Part shown: one piece after another, positions 35,385-43,206 of the stretch | Numbering within the stretch: the first letter of the stretch is position 1 | How the letters are laid out: each line of letters opens with the position of its first letter | From: Erythrobacter sp. HKB08 | GTDB taxonomy: Bacteria > Pseudomonadota > Alphaproteobacteria > Sphingomonadales > Sphingomonadaceae | Direction of reading: 5' to 3' | Assembly (NCBI RefSeq): GCF_004114695.1 | Contig: NZ_CP035310.1 | Coordinates: 806,001 to 870,000, forward strand | Length of the DNA: 64,000 bases | Made by a program: the position numbers and the translations under genes | The notes under the pieces: generated by a model | Database searches by the model: none | Told to the model about the DNA's origin: nothing | What the model saw: the letters and a program-made list of their open reading frames with translations, nothing else

Positions 35385-35732
35385 ATGGCAGGACCCTGGA
35401 AAGACGCGCGCGGCATTACCGTGACGACCACCCCCACGATCGAGGGGCAGCCGATCCAGCAGTACCTCGGCATCGTCACGGGCGAGGTTATCGTCGGCGC
35501 GAACCTGTTCCGCGACCTGTTCGCCAATATCCGCGATATCGTGGGCGGGCGCTCGGGCAGTTACGAGCGCATCCTGCGCGACGCGCGCGAACAGGCGATC
35601 CAGGAAATCCAGGCCGAATGCGCTTCGCTCGGCGGCAATGCGGTGGTCGGCATCGACCTCGACTACGAGGTCATCGGCGACACCGGCTCGATGCTGATGG
35701 TGTCCGCCAGCGGGACCGCCGTGAAAATCTGA
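35385..35732 (+). CDS. YbjQ/UPF0145 family protein (heavy-metal-binding-like fold)
   Basis: A 115-residue protein of the YbjQ family. Typical segments are [38 protein letters not shown] (here read as pieces, [12 protein letters not shown] and [10 protein letters not shown]) and [14 protein letters not shown]. The family forms ring-shaped oligomers; the cellular role is unknown. The ATG follows an AAAGGAG site. A palindromic operator lies just upstream and a hairpin terminator just downstream, so it is probably a singly controlled unit. Confidence 0.92.
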   Translation: MAGPWKDARGITVTTTPTIEGQPIQQYLGIVTGEVIVGANLFRDLFANIRDIVGGRSGSYERILRDAREQAIQEIQAECASLGGNAVVGIDLDYEVIGDTGSMLMVSASGTAVKI

Positions 35733-35755
35733 GCCATTCGCTAATTGTTGAAGCG

Positions 35756-35783
35756 CGGGCGCGGCTGGGCTAGGCCGCGCCCG
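35756..35783 (+). terminator. Terminator of the UPF0145 gene
   Basis: A 10-bp perfect stem (35756-35765 with 35774-35783) and an 8-base loop, followed by TTCTCATTT. It lies 24 bases after the stop and 32 bases before yebC. Confidence 0.65.
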
Positions 35784-35815
35784 TTCTCATTTCCACGCCC
35801 GATTCAAGAGTTCCC

Positions 35816-36559
35816 ATGGCAGGCCATTCCAAATTCAAGAACATCATGCACCGCAAGGGTGCGCAGGATAAGAAGCGTTCCAACCTCTTCTCCAAGCTGA
35901 GCCGCGAAATCACCGTGGCCGCGAAGATGGGCACGCCCGATCCGGACATGAACCCGCGCCTGCGCCTCGCCGTGAACACGGCCAAGGCGCAGTCCATGCC
36001 GAAGGACAATATCCAGCGCGCGATCGACAAGGCGTCGGCGGCCGACGGCGAGAACTATGAAGAGGTCCGCTACGAAGGCTACGGCCCGGGCGGCAGCGCG
36101 ATCATCGTCGAGGCGCTGACCGACAACCGCAACCGCACCGCTACCGCCGTGCGCACCGCCTTTTCGAAGAACGGCGGCAACCTCGGCACCGAGGGCAGCG
36201 TCCAGCACGGCTTCGAACGTCTGGGCCTGATCGAATACCCGGCCAGCGTCGGCGACGAGGAAAAGGTCCTCGAAGCCGCGATGGAAGCGGGCGCTGAGGA
36301 CATCGAGAGCTCGGAAGACGGCCACACCATCTGGACCGCTGCCGACGACTTGCACCAGGTCGCGAGCGACCTCGAAAAGGCGCTCGGCGAGGCGGAGAAC
36401 GTCAAGCTCGCGTGGAAGCCCAACATCACCGTCGAACTCGACGAGAAGGCTGCCGCCACGCTGCTCAAGCTGGTCGACACGCTGGACGATGACGACGACG
36501 TGCAGACTGTCTGGGGCAATTACGACATCTCCGACGAGATCATGGAGAAGCTCGGTTGA
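35816..36559 (+). CDS. yebC: YebC/PmpR family transcriptional regulator / translation factor
   Basis: A 247-residue protein starting [21 protein letters not shown], the YebC hallmark. [13 protein letters not shown] and MEAGAEDI are further conserved segments, and the acidic C-terminus is normal. Members bind DNA or, as recently shown for some, relieve ribosome stalling at proline-rich stretches. It sits just before ruvC, a common arrangement (yebC-ruvC). Its stop overlaps the TTG start of a small membrane peptide. Confidence 0.96.
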   Translation: MAGHSKFKNIMHRKGAQDKKRSNLFSKLSREITVAAKMGTPDPDMNPRLRLAVNTAKAQSMPKDNIQRAIDKASAADGENYEEVRYEGYGPGGSAIIVEALTDNRNRTATAVRTAFSKNGGNLGTEGSVQHGFERLGLIEYPASVGDEEKVLEAAMEAGAEDIESSEDGHTIWTAADDLHQVASDLEKALGEAENVKLAWKPNITVELDEKAAATLLKLVDTLDDDDDVQTVWGNYDISDEIMEKLG

Positions 36560-36675
36560 ACTGGAAACGATGGGCCTTGCTGATCGCGGTGCCCATCGTG
36601 CTCTATGTCGGCTGGCAGCTTTACCGGTACTATTTCTGGAGCGTCTGCACGCTCCCGTCCGGTGCGCCCTGCTGA
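36556..36675 (+). CDS. 39-residue single-span membrane peptide between yebC and ruvC
   Basis: A short ORF beginning with TTG inside the yebC stop (TTGA overlap), the same coupling style used elsewhere in this window. The peptide has one strongly hydrophobic helix (residues 6-22, [15 protein letters not shown]) then an aromatic stretch (LYRYYFW) and two cysteines, ending SGAPC. It closes 17 bases before ruvC, so it fits exactly in an otherwise empty gap. No family is recognised, and the TTG start keeps the confidence moderate. Confidence 0.55.
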   Translation: MNWKRWALLIAVPIVLYVGWQLYRYYFWSVCTLPSGAPC

Positions 36676-36692
36676 CGGGGCGGCCTTAAGCC

Positions 36693-37169
36693 ATGACCAT
36701 CATCCTCGGACTCGACCCCTCGCTCAGCTGCACCGGCTGGGGCGTCATCAGGGTCGAGGGATCGCGCATCGCGCATATCGCCAACGGCCAGATCCCGACC
36801 GGGGCGAAAGAACCGATGGCCGAGCGCCTCGCAGCGCTCCAGTCCGGTATCGCAGAGGTCATCGCGGCGCATCGCCCCGACCGCGCGGCGGCGGAGGAAG
36901 TCTTCGCCAACAAGAACCCGCAATCGACGCTCAAGCTCGCACAGGCCCGCGGTGCAGTGCTCGCGGCGTGCGGCAGCGCAGGCCTTGCGGTGAACGAGCA
37001 CGCGGCGCGGCTGGTCAAGAAATCGGTCGTCGGCACCGGCGGGGCGGACAAGACGCAGGTCCAGGCCATGCTGAAAGTCCTGCTACCCGGTACGCAGCTT
37101 GCAGGCGCCGATGCGGCCGACGCCCTCGCCGTAGCGATCGCCGACGCGCATCTTGCAAAATCGTTCTAG
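36693..37169 (+). CDS. ruvC: Crossover junction endodeoxyribonuclease RuvC
   Basis: A 158-residue Holliday junction resolvase. IILGLDPSLSCTGWG contains the first catalytic Asp (Asp8). AAEEVFANKNPQSTLKLAQARG carries the catalytic Glu (68/69). DAADALAVAIADAH near the C-terminus supplies the last acidic residues. It acts with RuvAB in the cytoplasm to resolve recombination intermediates. ruvA and ruvB are not in the window. Confidence 0.97.
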   Translation: MTIILGLDPSLSCTGWGVIRVEGSRIAHIANGQIPTGAKEPMAERLAALQSGIAEVIAAHRPDRAAAEEVFANKNPQSTLKLAQARGAVLAACGSAGLAVNEHAARLVKKSVVGTGGADKTQVQAMLKVLLPGTQLAGADAADALAVAIADAHLAKSF

Positions 37170-37178
37170 GACAGGTTC

Positions 37179-37526
37179 ATGAGCATAGATTTCTACGGCA
37201 TTCCGAACTGCGACACGGTCAAGAAGGCGCGCAAGTGGCTTTATGCGAAGGGCATCGAATACACCTTCCACGACTACAAGAAGGAAGGCGCCGATGCCGG
37301 GAAGCTGGCAGCGTGGATCGAGGCCAAGGGCGTCGACACGGTGCTCAACCGGCGCGGCACGACCTTCCGCAAGCTGTCGGACGAGCAGAAGGCGGATATC
37401 GACGCTGCCAAGGCCGTCGCCTTGCTGAAAGACAACCCGAGCATGATCAAGCGGCCGATCGTCGAACATGACGGCGGGCTGTTGGTCGGGTTCAAGGACG
37501 ACGAATGGGACGCGGCACTGTGCTGA
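37179..37526 (+). CDS. ArsC-like thioredoxin-fold reductase (YffB/Spx type)
   Basis: A 115-residue protein of the ArsC/Spx/YffB family. GIPNCDTVKKARKWL holds the single conserved N-terminal cysteine (Cys11), NRRGTTFRKL is the family motif, and KRPIV carries Arg92, which stabilises the substrate in ArsC. YffB-type proteins are glutathione-dependent reductases of unknown substrate, and real arsenate reductases have extra cysteines or arginines, so arsenate reduction is not claimed. It starts nine bases after ruvC and overlaps the next gene. Confidence 0.88.
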   Translation: MSIDFYGIPNCDTVKKARKWLYAKGIEYTFHDYKKEGADAGKLAAWIEAKGVDTVLNRRGTTFRKLSDEQKADIDAAKAVALLKDNPSMIKRPIVEHDGGLLVGFKDDEWDAALC

Positions 37527-38569
37527 GGTTGGTCGTCGCATCGCTGGTCGCGGTGGCATCGCTGGGTTCGGCTCCAGCCCTCGCTCAGCCGGCGGGGGAC
37601 TTCCTCGTCATCGCGCACCGCGGGGCCAGCGGCGAGCGACCCGAGCATACGCTGGCCGCCTATGAACTCGCGATCGACCAGGGCGCGGACTACATCGAGC
37701 CCGACCTCGTCGTGACCAAGGACGGGGTCCTCGTCGCGCGGCACGAGAACGAGATTTCCGGCACGACCGACGTCGCCGACCGCGAGGAATTCTCCGCCCG
37801 CCGCCGCGCCAAGGAAATCGACGGCGAGTTGATCAACGGCTGGTTCGCCGAGGACTTCACGCTGGCCGAATTGCGGACCCTGCGCGCCAAGGAGCGCCTG
37901 CCCGGCATCCGCCGCCAGAACATGCGCTTCGACGGGCTCTACCAGGTCCCGACGCTGGAAGAGATCGTCAAGCTGGTCCGCGCCAAGGAAGCCGAGACCG
38001 GCCGCCGGATCGGCCTCTATCCCGAACTCAAGCACCCCGATTTCCTGCTGCAGGAAGAGGGCATCGACACGGTCGACCTGCTGCTGATCGAGCTGCGCAA
38101 GCTCGGCGTCACGCCGGACGATCCGGTCTTCATCCAGAGCTTCGAGGTCGGCCCGCTCCAGCGGCTCGACAAGCGCAGCGACTTCAAGCTGGTGCAATTG
38201 CTCGAGATGAACGGCGGCCCGGCGGACGAGCCGGACATGCGCTATGCCGAAATGGTCACGCCTAGCGGGCTGGCGGAGATCGCAGCCTATGCCGATGCGA
38301 TCGGCGTCGACATGCGCCTGCTGTTCGACGAAGGGCTCGATCCGACGCCCGTGATCAAGGATGCGAAGGCTGCAGGCCTTGCGGTTCATGCATGGACGCT
38401 GCGCAAGGAAAACGCTTTCCTGCCGCCTGCGCTGCAATCGCAGGGTGGGGAGAGCGCGGTCGGCAATCCCGAGGCGCTATTGCAAATGCTCTACAAGCTC
38501 GGCGTGGATGGGGTCTTTACCGACGATCCGGGGCGGACCGCCAAGGCGCTCAATCGCGGCGCGCGCTGA
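37505..38569 (+). CDS. glpQ: Glycerophosphodiester phosphodiesterase (GlpQ type, exported)
   Basis: A 354-residue periplasmic enzyme that cleaves glycerophosphodiesters to glycerol 3-phosphate and an alcohol. The signal peptide covers residues 1-28 (ending ALAQ). HRGASGERPEHT holds His38 and Arg39; YIEPDLV holds Glu65 and Asp67; and His80 is the second catalytic histidine. The ATG at 37505 lies 22 bases inside the previous gene and has GGACG upstream; a GTG at 37520 is an alternative. Its last 20 bases overlap the convergent ubiG gene. Confidence 0.93.
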   Translation: MGRGTVLRLVVASLVAVASLGSAPALAQPAGDFLVIAHRGASGERPEHTLAAYELAIDQGADYIEPDLVVTKDGVLVARHENEISGTTDVADREEFSARRRAKEIDGELINGWFAEDFTLAELRTLRAKERLPGIRRQNMRFDGLYQVPTLEEIVKLVRAKEAETGRRIGLYPELKHPDFLLQEEGIDTVDLLLIELRKLGVTPDDPVFIQSFEVGPLQRLDKRSDFKLVQLLEMNGGPADEPDMRYAEMVTPSGLAEIAAYADAIGVDMRLLFDEGLDPTPVIKDAKAAGLAVHAWTLRKENAFLPPALQSQGGESAVGNPEALLQMLYKLGVDGVFTDDPGRTAKALNRGAR

Positions 38570-39281
38570 GGATGTAGTTCAGGCTCTCGTCGTCCGACAG
38601 GTGGAGGCCTTTCGCCGGGCTGAAACCGATCCCGGTGCGGGAGGTGACGGTGAGGCCCGCCGCCGAAAGCAAGTCGCCAAGTTCCTCCGGCGTGACGAAA
38701 TCGTCCCAGTGGTGCGTGCCCTTGGGGACTGCGCCGACCGCCTCGGCTGCGCCGACCAGCAGCAGCCTGCTCGCCGCGGTGCGGTTGGGAGTGGAGAGCA
38801 CCATCAGCCCGCCGGGCGCAAGCTTGCCCGCCAGAGCCGCGATAAATGCAGCCTTGTCCGCGACATGCTCGAGCACTTCCATGCTGGTGACGAGATCGAA
38901 TGTGCCGATGTCGAGCGATGCGATGTCGCCCGCCATGTAGCGGATATCGAGCCCCGCTCCTTCAGCGTGCGCCGCTGCCGCCTGCACGTTCTCCGGCGCC
39001 GCATCGACCCCGGTGACCGCAGCGCCGAGCCGGGCAAGCGGCTCGCACAGCAGGCCCGCGCCGCAGCCGACGTCGAGCGCGCTTTTTCCGGCAAGCGGGC
39101 GCACATTGTCGATGTCGCAGGCCCAGTGCATGTCGACAGCCTCGCGGATGAAGCGAAGGCGCACCGGGTTGAGCTTGTGCAGCATGGCGGAGGAACCCTT
39201 GGGGTTCCACCATTCGCTGGCGAGCTTGCCGAAATGGGCCGCTTCCTCGGGCCGGATCGTAACGCCGTTGTCCATCGTCAT
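38550..39281 (-). CDS. ubiG: Ubiquinone biosynthesis O-methyltransferase UbiG
   Basis: A 243-residue SAM methyltransferase catalysing both O-methylations in ubiquinone synthesis at the inner membrane. The family start FGKLASEWWNPKGSSAMLHKLNPVR is typical, motif I is LDVGCGAGLL (about 69-78), and MEVLEHV and LSTPNRT follow. It is 20 bases downstream of the phytanoyl-CoA dioxygenase gene and probably co-transcribed. ubiG next to lysC is a familiar alphaproteobacterial layout. Confidence 0.96.
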   Translation of the reverse strand: MTMDNGVTIRPEEAAHFGKLASEWWNPKGSSAMLHKLNPVRLRFIREAVDMHWACDIDNVRPLAGKSALDVGCGAGLLCEPLARLGAAVTGVDAAPENVQAAAAHAEGAGLDIRYMAGDIASLDIGTFDLVTSMEVLEHVADKAAFIAALAGKLAPGGLMVLSTPNRTAASRLLLVGAAEAVGAVPKGTHHWDDFVTPEELGDLLSAAGLTVTSRTGIGFSPAKGLHLSDDESLNYILSARRD

Positions 39282-39301
39282 CCTTCGTCGCTGGAACGAG
39301 C

Positions 39302-40195
39302 CTAGAGCGCGCCCCTGTCTGCCCTTTCCGACACGCTGGCGAAGAGATCGTTCCCCCAGCTCGAGGCCGCTTCGCCGAACAGCCAGTCGGGCGGGGTGAT
39401 CTCCGGACCTTCACCCGGCGGCAGGGGCGGGGTGAAATAGCCGAGCGCGTAGCTGCCCATGGCGTAACCGAGCAGCGCGCGCAATTGCGGGCTGAAATCC
39501 TTCGCTATTTCGGGCGGGCAGGAGAGATACTGGTTCTCCTCCTGCCGCAGCCAGCCGAGGCAGTAGGTGATGTTCAGCCCCATGCGGTCGGCGTCGCTCT
39601 CGTTCTTGCCGCCCGAATGGATGACCGAGCCGGAATAGACCAGCACCGAGCCGGCCTTCATCTCGGCATAGCTGATCTCGTGGTCCTCGGCATGGCGTTC
39701 CGGGTCCCAGTTGTTCGATCCCGGAACGACGCGGGTCGCGCCGTTCTCGCGGGTGAAATCGGTGACTGCCCAGATGGTATTGAGCTGCGGCTCCAGCTCG
39801 CGCGGCAGGAAGCCGCCCCATGCCAGCCGGTCGCGGTGGAGCACCTGCGCGCCTTGCCCCGGGAAGATGCGGATGAGCTGGGTCAGGTGGAGCTGGTAGG
39901 TATCGCAATACTCCTTGAGGAAGGCGTCGCAGGCCCCGATCAGCCGGTCGTCCATCACGAGGTCGCGGCAGGCTGCCGATCGCGCGACGAGCGCGCCAGT
40001 GCGGCTCGTCTGCCGGCCGGTGAAATCGTCCATCCCCATCGGCGTCGCCTCGACATAGGGCATGATCTCGCCCTTGAGTGCATCGAGCTGGCCGGGCGCC
40101 ATTGCATCGTCGATGATGCAGGCTCCGTCGCGCTTCAGCAGCTGGGCGATTTCCCCGGGCGCGATATCGCGCGGCACATGGACTAGCTCGGCCAT
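39302..40195 (-). CDS. Phytanoyl-CoA dioxygenase (PhyH) family protein
   Basis: A 297-residue Fe(II)/2-oxoglutarate dioxygenase. The HxD iron motif is HRDRLAWGG, and a distal His occurs in VIHSGGKNES. NTIWAVTDFTRENGATRVVPGSNNW is the PhyH strand region that precedes it. It hydroxylates an unknown small molecule or lipid. The ATG at 40195 is preferred over an earlier extension to 40258. It lies between ubiG and lysC and is divergent from lysC with a 121-base gap. Confidence 0.87.
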   Translation of the reverse strand: MAELVHVPRDIAPGEIAQLLKRDGACIIDDAMAPGQLDALKGEIMPYVEATPMGMDDFTGRQTSRTGALVARSAACRDLVMDDRLIGACDAFLKEYCDTYQLHLTQLIRIFPGQGAQVLHRDRLAWGGFLPRELEPQLNTIWAVTDFTRENGATRVVPGSNNWDPERHAEDHEISYAEMKAGSVLVYSGSVIHSGGKNESDADRMGLNITYCLGWLRQEENQYLSCPPEIAKDFSPQLRALLGYAMGSYALGYFTPPLPPGEGPEITPPDWLFGEAASSWGNDLFASVSERADRGAL

Positions 40196-40316
40196 CGTCT
40201 CTCTCCTCCGGCTGGCAATCAACGCTATCGCCGGCCAAACAGCAAGTCCGCTTGTCATTCCGGCGAGCCGCCCCTAACCCGCCACTTCCGGTTTCGAACG
40301 GCAGGAGAGACGATCC

Positions 40317-41597
40317 TTGGCGCGTATCGTGATGAAATTCGGCGGCACTTCGATGGCCGGCACCGAGCGCATCCGGCGCGTGGCCAATATCGTGCGCCGC
40401 CAGCAGGCAGCTGGCCACCAGGTCGCCGTCGTCGTGTCCGCCATGGCGGGCGAGACCGACCGGCTGGTCAATTTCTGCCGCGAGGCGCATGCGCTCTACG
40501 ATCCGGCGGAATACGACGTGGTCGTCTCCAGCGGCGAACAGGTGACGAGCGGATTGCTCGCGCTCACCCTGCAGGGGCTGGGCTGCAAGGCGCGCAGCTG
40601 GCTCGGCTGGCAGCTGCCGGTGAAGACCGTCGAGGCGCATGCCAAGGCGCGGATCGAGAGCATCGAAGCACCCGACATGATCGCCAGCCTCGAAGCGGGC
40701 GAAATCGCGGTCATCCCGGGCTTCCAGGGCGTCGGCGAGGATGGCCGCATCACCACACTGGGGCGGGGCGGGTCGGACACCTCGGCCGTGGCGGTCGCTG
40801 CTGCAATCGATGCCGACCGGTGCGATATCTACACCGATGTCGACGGGGTCTATACGACCGACCCGCGCATCGTCGCCAAGGCGCGCAAGCTCAAGGCGGT
40901 GACCTACGAGGAAATGCTCGAGCTCGCGAGCGTCGGGGCCAAGGTGCTCCAGACCCGCTCGGTCGGCCTTGCGATGAAGGAGGGCGTGCGCGTGCAGGTC
41001 CTCTCCAGTTTCATCGACGACGACGCCACCCCGGCGGACGAATTGCCCGGCACGCTGATCGTGTCGGAAGCGGAAATGGACCAGATCCTTCAGGAGGGCG
41101 ACATGGAACGCCAGCACGTAACCGGTATCGCGCATGACAAGAACGAGGCGAAGATCATCCTCACCCGCGTGCCCGACAAGCCGGGTGCGGTGGCGCATAT
41201 CTTCGATCCGCTCGCCAAGGCGTCGATCAATGTCGACATGATCATCCAGAACGTCGGCCGCGACAAGGGCGAGACCGACGTGACCTTTACCGTGCCGCAG
41301 GCCGACCTTGCGCGGGCTCAGGCATTGCTGGAGGACAAGCGCGAGGACATCGGCTTCAACCGCATCATAACCGACAGCCAGATCGCCAAGATCAGCGTCG
41401 TCGGTGTCGGCATGAAGAGCCACGCGGGTGTCGCCGCGACCATGTTCCAGGCGCTGGCCGATCGCGGGATCAACATCCAGGCGATAACCACCTCGGAAAT
41501 CAAGGTCAGCGTCATGATCGACGAGGACGAAACCGAACTGGCGGTGCGCGTGCTGCACACCGCCTACGGTCTCGACGCCCAGGACGAAGCGGCCTGA
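40317..41597 (+). CDS. lysC: Aspartate kinase
   Basis: A 426-residue aspartokinase, the first step to lysine, methionine and threonine. [15 protein letters not shown] gives the KFGGTS nucleotide-binding motif (7-12). [15 protein letters not shown] and the two C-terminal ACT domains (about 265-420) provide allosteric inhibition. The start is TTG at 40317, with GCAGGAGAG upstream; this gives the conserved N-terminus exactly, so TTG is preferred to a later start. Confidence 0.97.
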   Translation: MARIVMKFGGTSMAGTERIRRVANIVRRQQAAGHQVAVVVSAMAGETDRLVNFCREAHALYDPAEYDVVVSSGEQVTSGLLALTLQGLGCKARSWLGWQLPVKTVEAHAKARIESIEAPDMIASLEAGEIAVIPGFQGVGEDGRITTLGRGGSDTSAVAVAAAIDADRCDIYTDVDGVYTTDPRIVAKARKLKAVTYEEMLELASVGAKVLQTRSVGLAMKEGVRVQVLSSFIDDDATPADELPGTLIVSEAEMDQILQEGDMERQHVTGIAHDKNEAKIILTRVPDKPGAVAHIFDPLAKASINVDMIIQNVGRDKGETDVTFTVPQADLARAQALLEDKREDIGFNRIITDSQIAKISVVGVGMKSHAGVAATMFQALADRGINIQAITTSEIKVSVMIDEDETELAVRVLHTAYGLDAQDEAA

Positions 41598-41610
41598 GGC
41601 GCCGGCCTGC

Positions 41611-42153
41611 TCAGGCGGGCCAGCCGAAGATCATCACGTTCATCAGCCGGCCGGGCAGCAGGAATGCGACCAGCCCGGGGATCAGCAGCGCGCCGAAGAA
41701 CAGGCCGAGGATTTCCTGCTTGTGCTTCTTCATGTCGCCGGCCCGCGCGCTGGCGATGACCTTGTAGCTGCTCCACAGCGTGAGCGGCACGAAGATATGG
41801 ATGAAGCTGAAGCTACCGCTCGTCTTGATGAAGATCGCCGCGGTCGCGGTGGTGACCATCAGGCCGATCCAGATCTTGCCGAGCATCTTGTGCCGCTTGC
41901 CGCCCTTGGGCGCGAGCAGCAGGTAGCCGCCGAGCGGGATCGCCGGCAGCACGGTCGAGACGTGGATCGCGATGGCAAGCTCGCGGATATTGGGGTGCGC
42001 AGGCGCGAAGCCGAAGACGCCGCGGAAAATCGCGAGCAGGGCTGCCGAGGTGAGGAGGATCGTCACGGCGGCGACGAGCCCGCGCGTCACGGGTCCAATA
42101 TCGAAGCCCGGCTTGGCAGCGGACTTGGTGAAAGGCAGTGCGAGAGTGGACAT
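41611..42153 (-). CDS. DUF2306 family membrane protein
   Basis: A 180-residue protein with four hydrophobic helices (about 22-42, 55-75, 95-115 and 150-170). Histidines in the helices (IAIHVSTVLPAIPLGG, KRHKMLGKIW, FIHIFVPLTLW) resemble heme-binding or cytochrome-b561-like patterns, and the family is predicted to be a membrane redox or transport protein of unknown function. The ATG at 42153 with GGAG upstream is preferred over the 42255 extension. It is divergent from a LytTR regulator 155 bases away, which may control it. Confidence 0.85.
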   Translation of the reverse strand: MSTLALPFTKSAAKPGFDIGPVTRGLVAAVTILLTSAALLAIFRGVFGFAPAHPNIRELAIAIHVSTVLPAIPLGGYLLLAPKGGKRHKMLGKIWIGLMVTTATAAIFIKTSGSFSFIHIFVPLTLWSSYKVIASARAGDMKKHKQEILGLFFGALLIPGLVAFLLPGRLMNVMIFGWPA

Positions 42154-42308
42154 GGCTGGCTCCATTCGTGTTCGTTGGAGCCACCATGCCGCGAGCCCTT
42201 TCGCGGGCAATCGAGCCTGCGCCGGTCGCAGGGGCACTTCGCGAAAAGCGCGCAAATGCTGGCGTTTGCCACTTTACGAAGCGCGAACGGGCGTTAGTTT
42301 CGCCTGTC

Positions 42309-43103
42309 ATGAGCAGCAAGGAACCCGGTCCACGCGCCGCTCTGGTGCGCAAGATCATCATCGATCTCTCGATCATGACGGTGATCGGCCTGGTGCTCGC
42401 CGTGATCGGGCCGTTCGGCAGTGCCGAGGCACCGTTTGCGCTGCGGCTGGTGAGCTGGCTCGGCCTCGCATACCTCGGATACGTGGTCTACAGCCCGATG
42501 GGCTGGATGGTCGAGCGCGCACACACCGCGCTTCACTTGCCGCGCATCGGCCTGTGGGTCGGGGCGGTGCTGATCGCAACGGTTCCGCTGGCGATCCTGA
42601 TCTGGATTATCGGCTTCCTGCCGGGCCCCATTCCCTCTCCGACGCTGCCCGATGCGCTGGGCACCTATCTCAATGTGCTGGTCATCGGCGCGAGCATTAC
42701 GGCGATTTTCTACCTCATTGAGAGCCGCAATGCGGTCGAAGATGCCGCGCCCGCTTCCCAGCCTGCCGCGCAGGAAGAGGCCGATGAGGTTGGGCCGCGC
42801 TTCATAGAACGGCTGCCTGCGCATCTCGGCAGCGACCTGATCGCGCTGGAGATGGAGGACCACTACGTCCGCGCGCACACCGCGCTCGGCTCCGAGCTGG
42901 TCTTGATGCGCCTGCGCGATGCGGTGGCGGAACTCGACGGAATCGAGGGCGAGCAAGTCCATCGCAGCTGGTGGGTGGCGCGCCATGCGGTCGAGGACGT
43001 GCGGCGCGAGGGGCGCAATATCCGCCTCGTCCTGCCCAACGGCCTGGAAGCTCCGGTGTCGCGCAATGCCGCGCCCGGCCTGCGCGACAAGGGCTGGATC
43101 TAG
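42309..43103 (+). CDS. Membrane-bound LytTR-family transcriptional regulator
   Basis: A 264-residue protein with four N-terminal membrane helices (about 13-35, 43-62, 75-105 and 110-137) and a C-terminal LytTR DNA-binding domain (about 165-262). The domain has FIERLPAHLGSDLIALEMEDHYVRAHT and HRSWWVARHAV, typical of LytTR. Unlike two-component LytTR proteins it has no receiver domain, so it probably senses something in the membrane directly. The start is the ATG at 42309. The divergent DUF2306 gene is its likely target. Confidence 0.88.
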   Translation: MSSKEPGPRAALVRKIIIDLSIMTVIGLVLAVIGPFGSAEAPFALRLVSWLGLAYLGYVVYSPMGWMVERAHTALHLPRIGLWVGAVLIATVPLAILIWIIGFLPGPIPSPTLPDALGTYLNVLVIGASITAIFYLIESRNAVEDAAPASQPAAQEEADEVGPRFIERLPAHLGSDLIALEMEDHYVRAHTALGSELVLMRLRDAVAELDGIEGEQVHRSWWVARHAVEDVRREGRNIRLVLPNGLEAPVSRNAAPGLRDKGWI

Positions 43104-43124
43104 CGCTTTCTCCAAGGCCGAATG

Positions 43125-43157
43125 CAAAACTCCCCGCAGTCGGCGAACTGCGGGGAG
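43125..43157 (-). terminator. Intrinsic terminator of katG
   Basis: An 11-bp perfect stem (43130-43140 with 43147-43157) and a 6-base loop, followed on the minus strand by TTTTGCATT. It lies 50 bases after the katG stop. Confidence 0.82.
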
Positions 43158-43206
43158 CCTTGTCGGCCGGGGGGATTATCCGGCCCACGGAATGTCCGTG
43201 CGGGTA

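Noticed and set aside
37179-37526. True arsenate reductase linked to the arsenic genes
   Set aside because: Only the single Cys11 and the YffB-type pattern are seen, and the gene sits 33 kb away in the ruvC operon.
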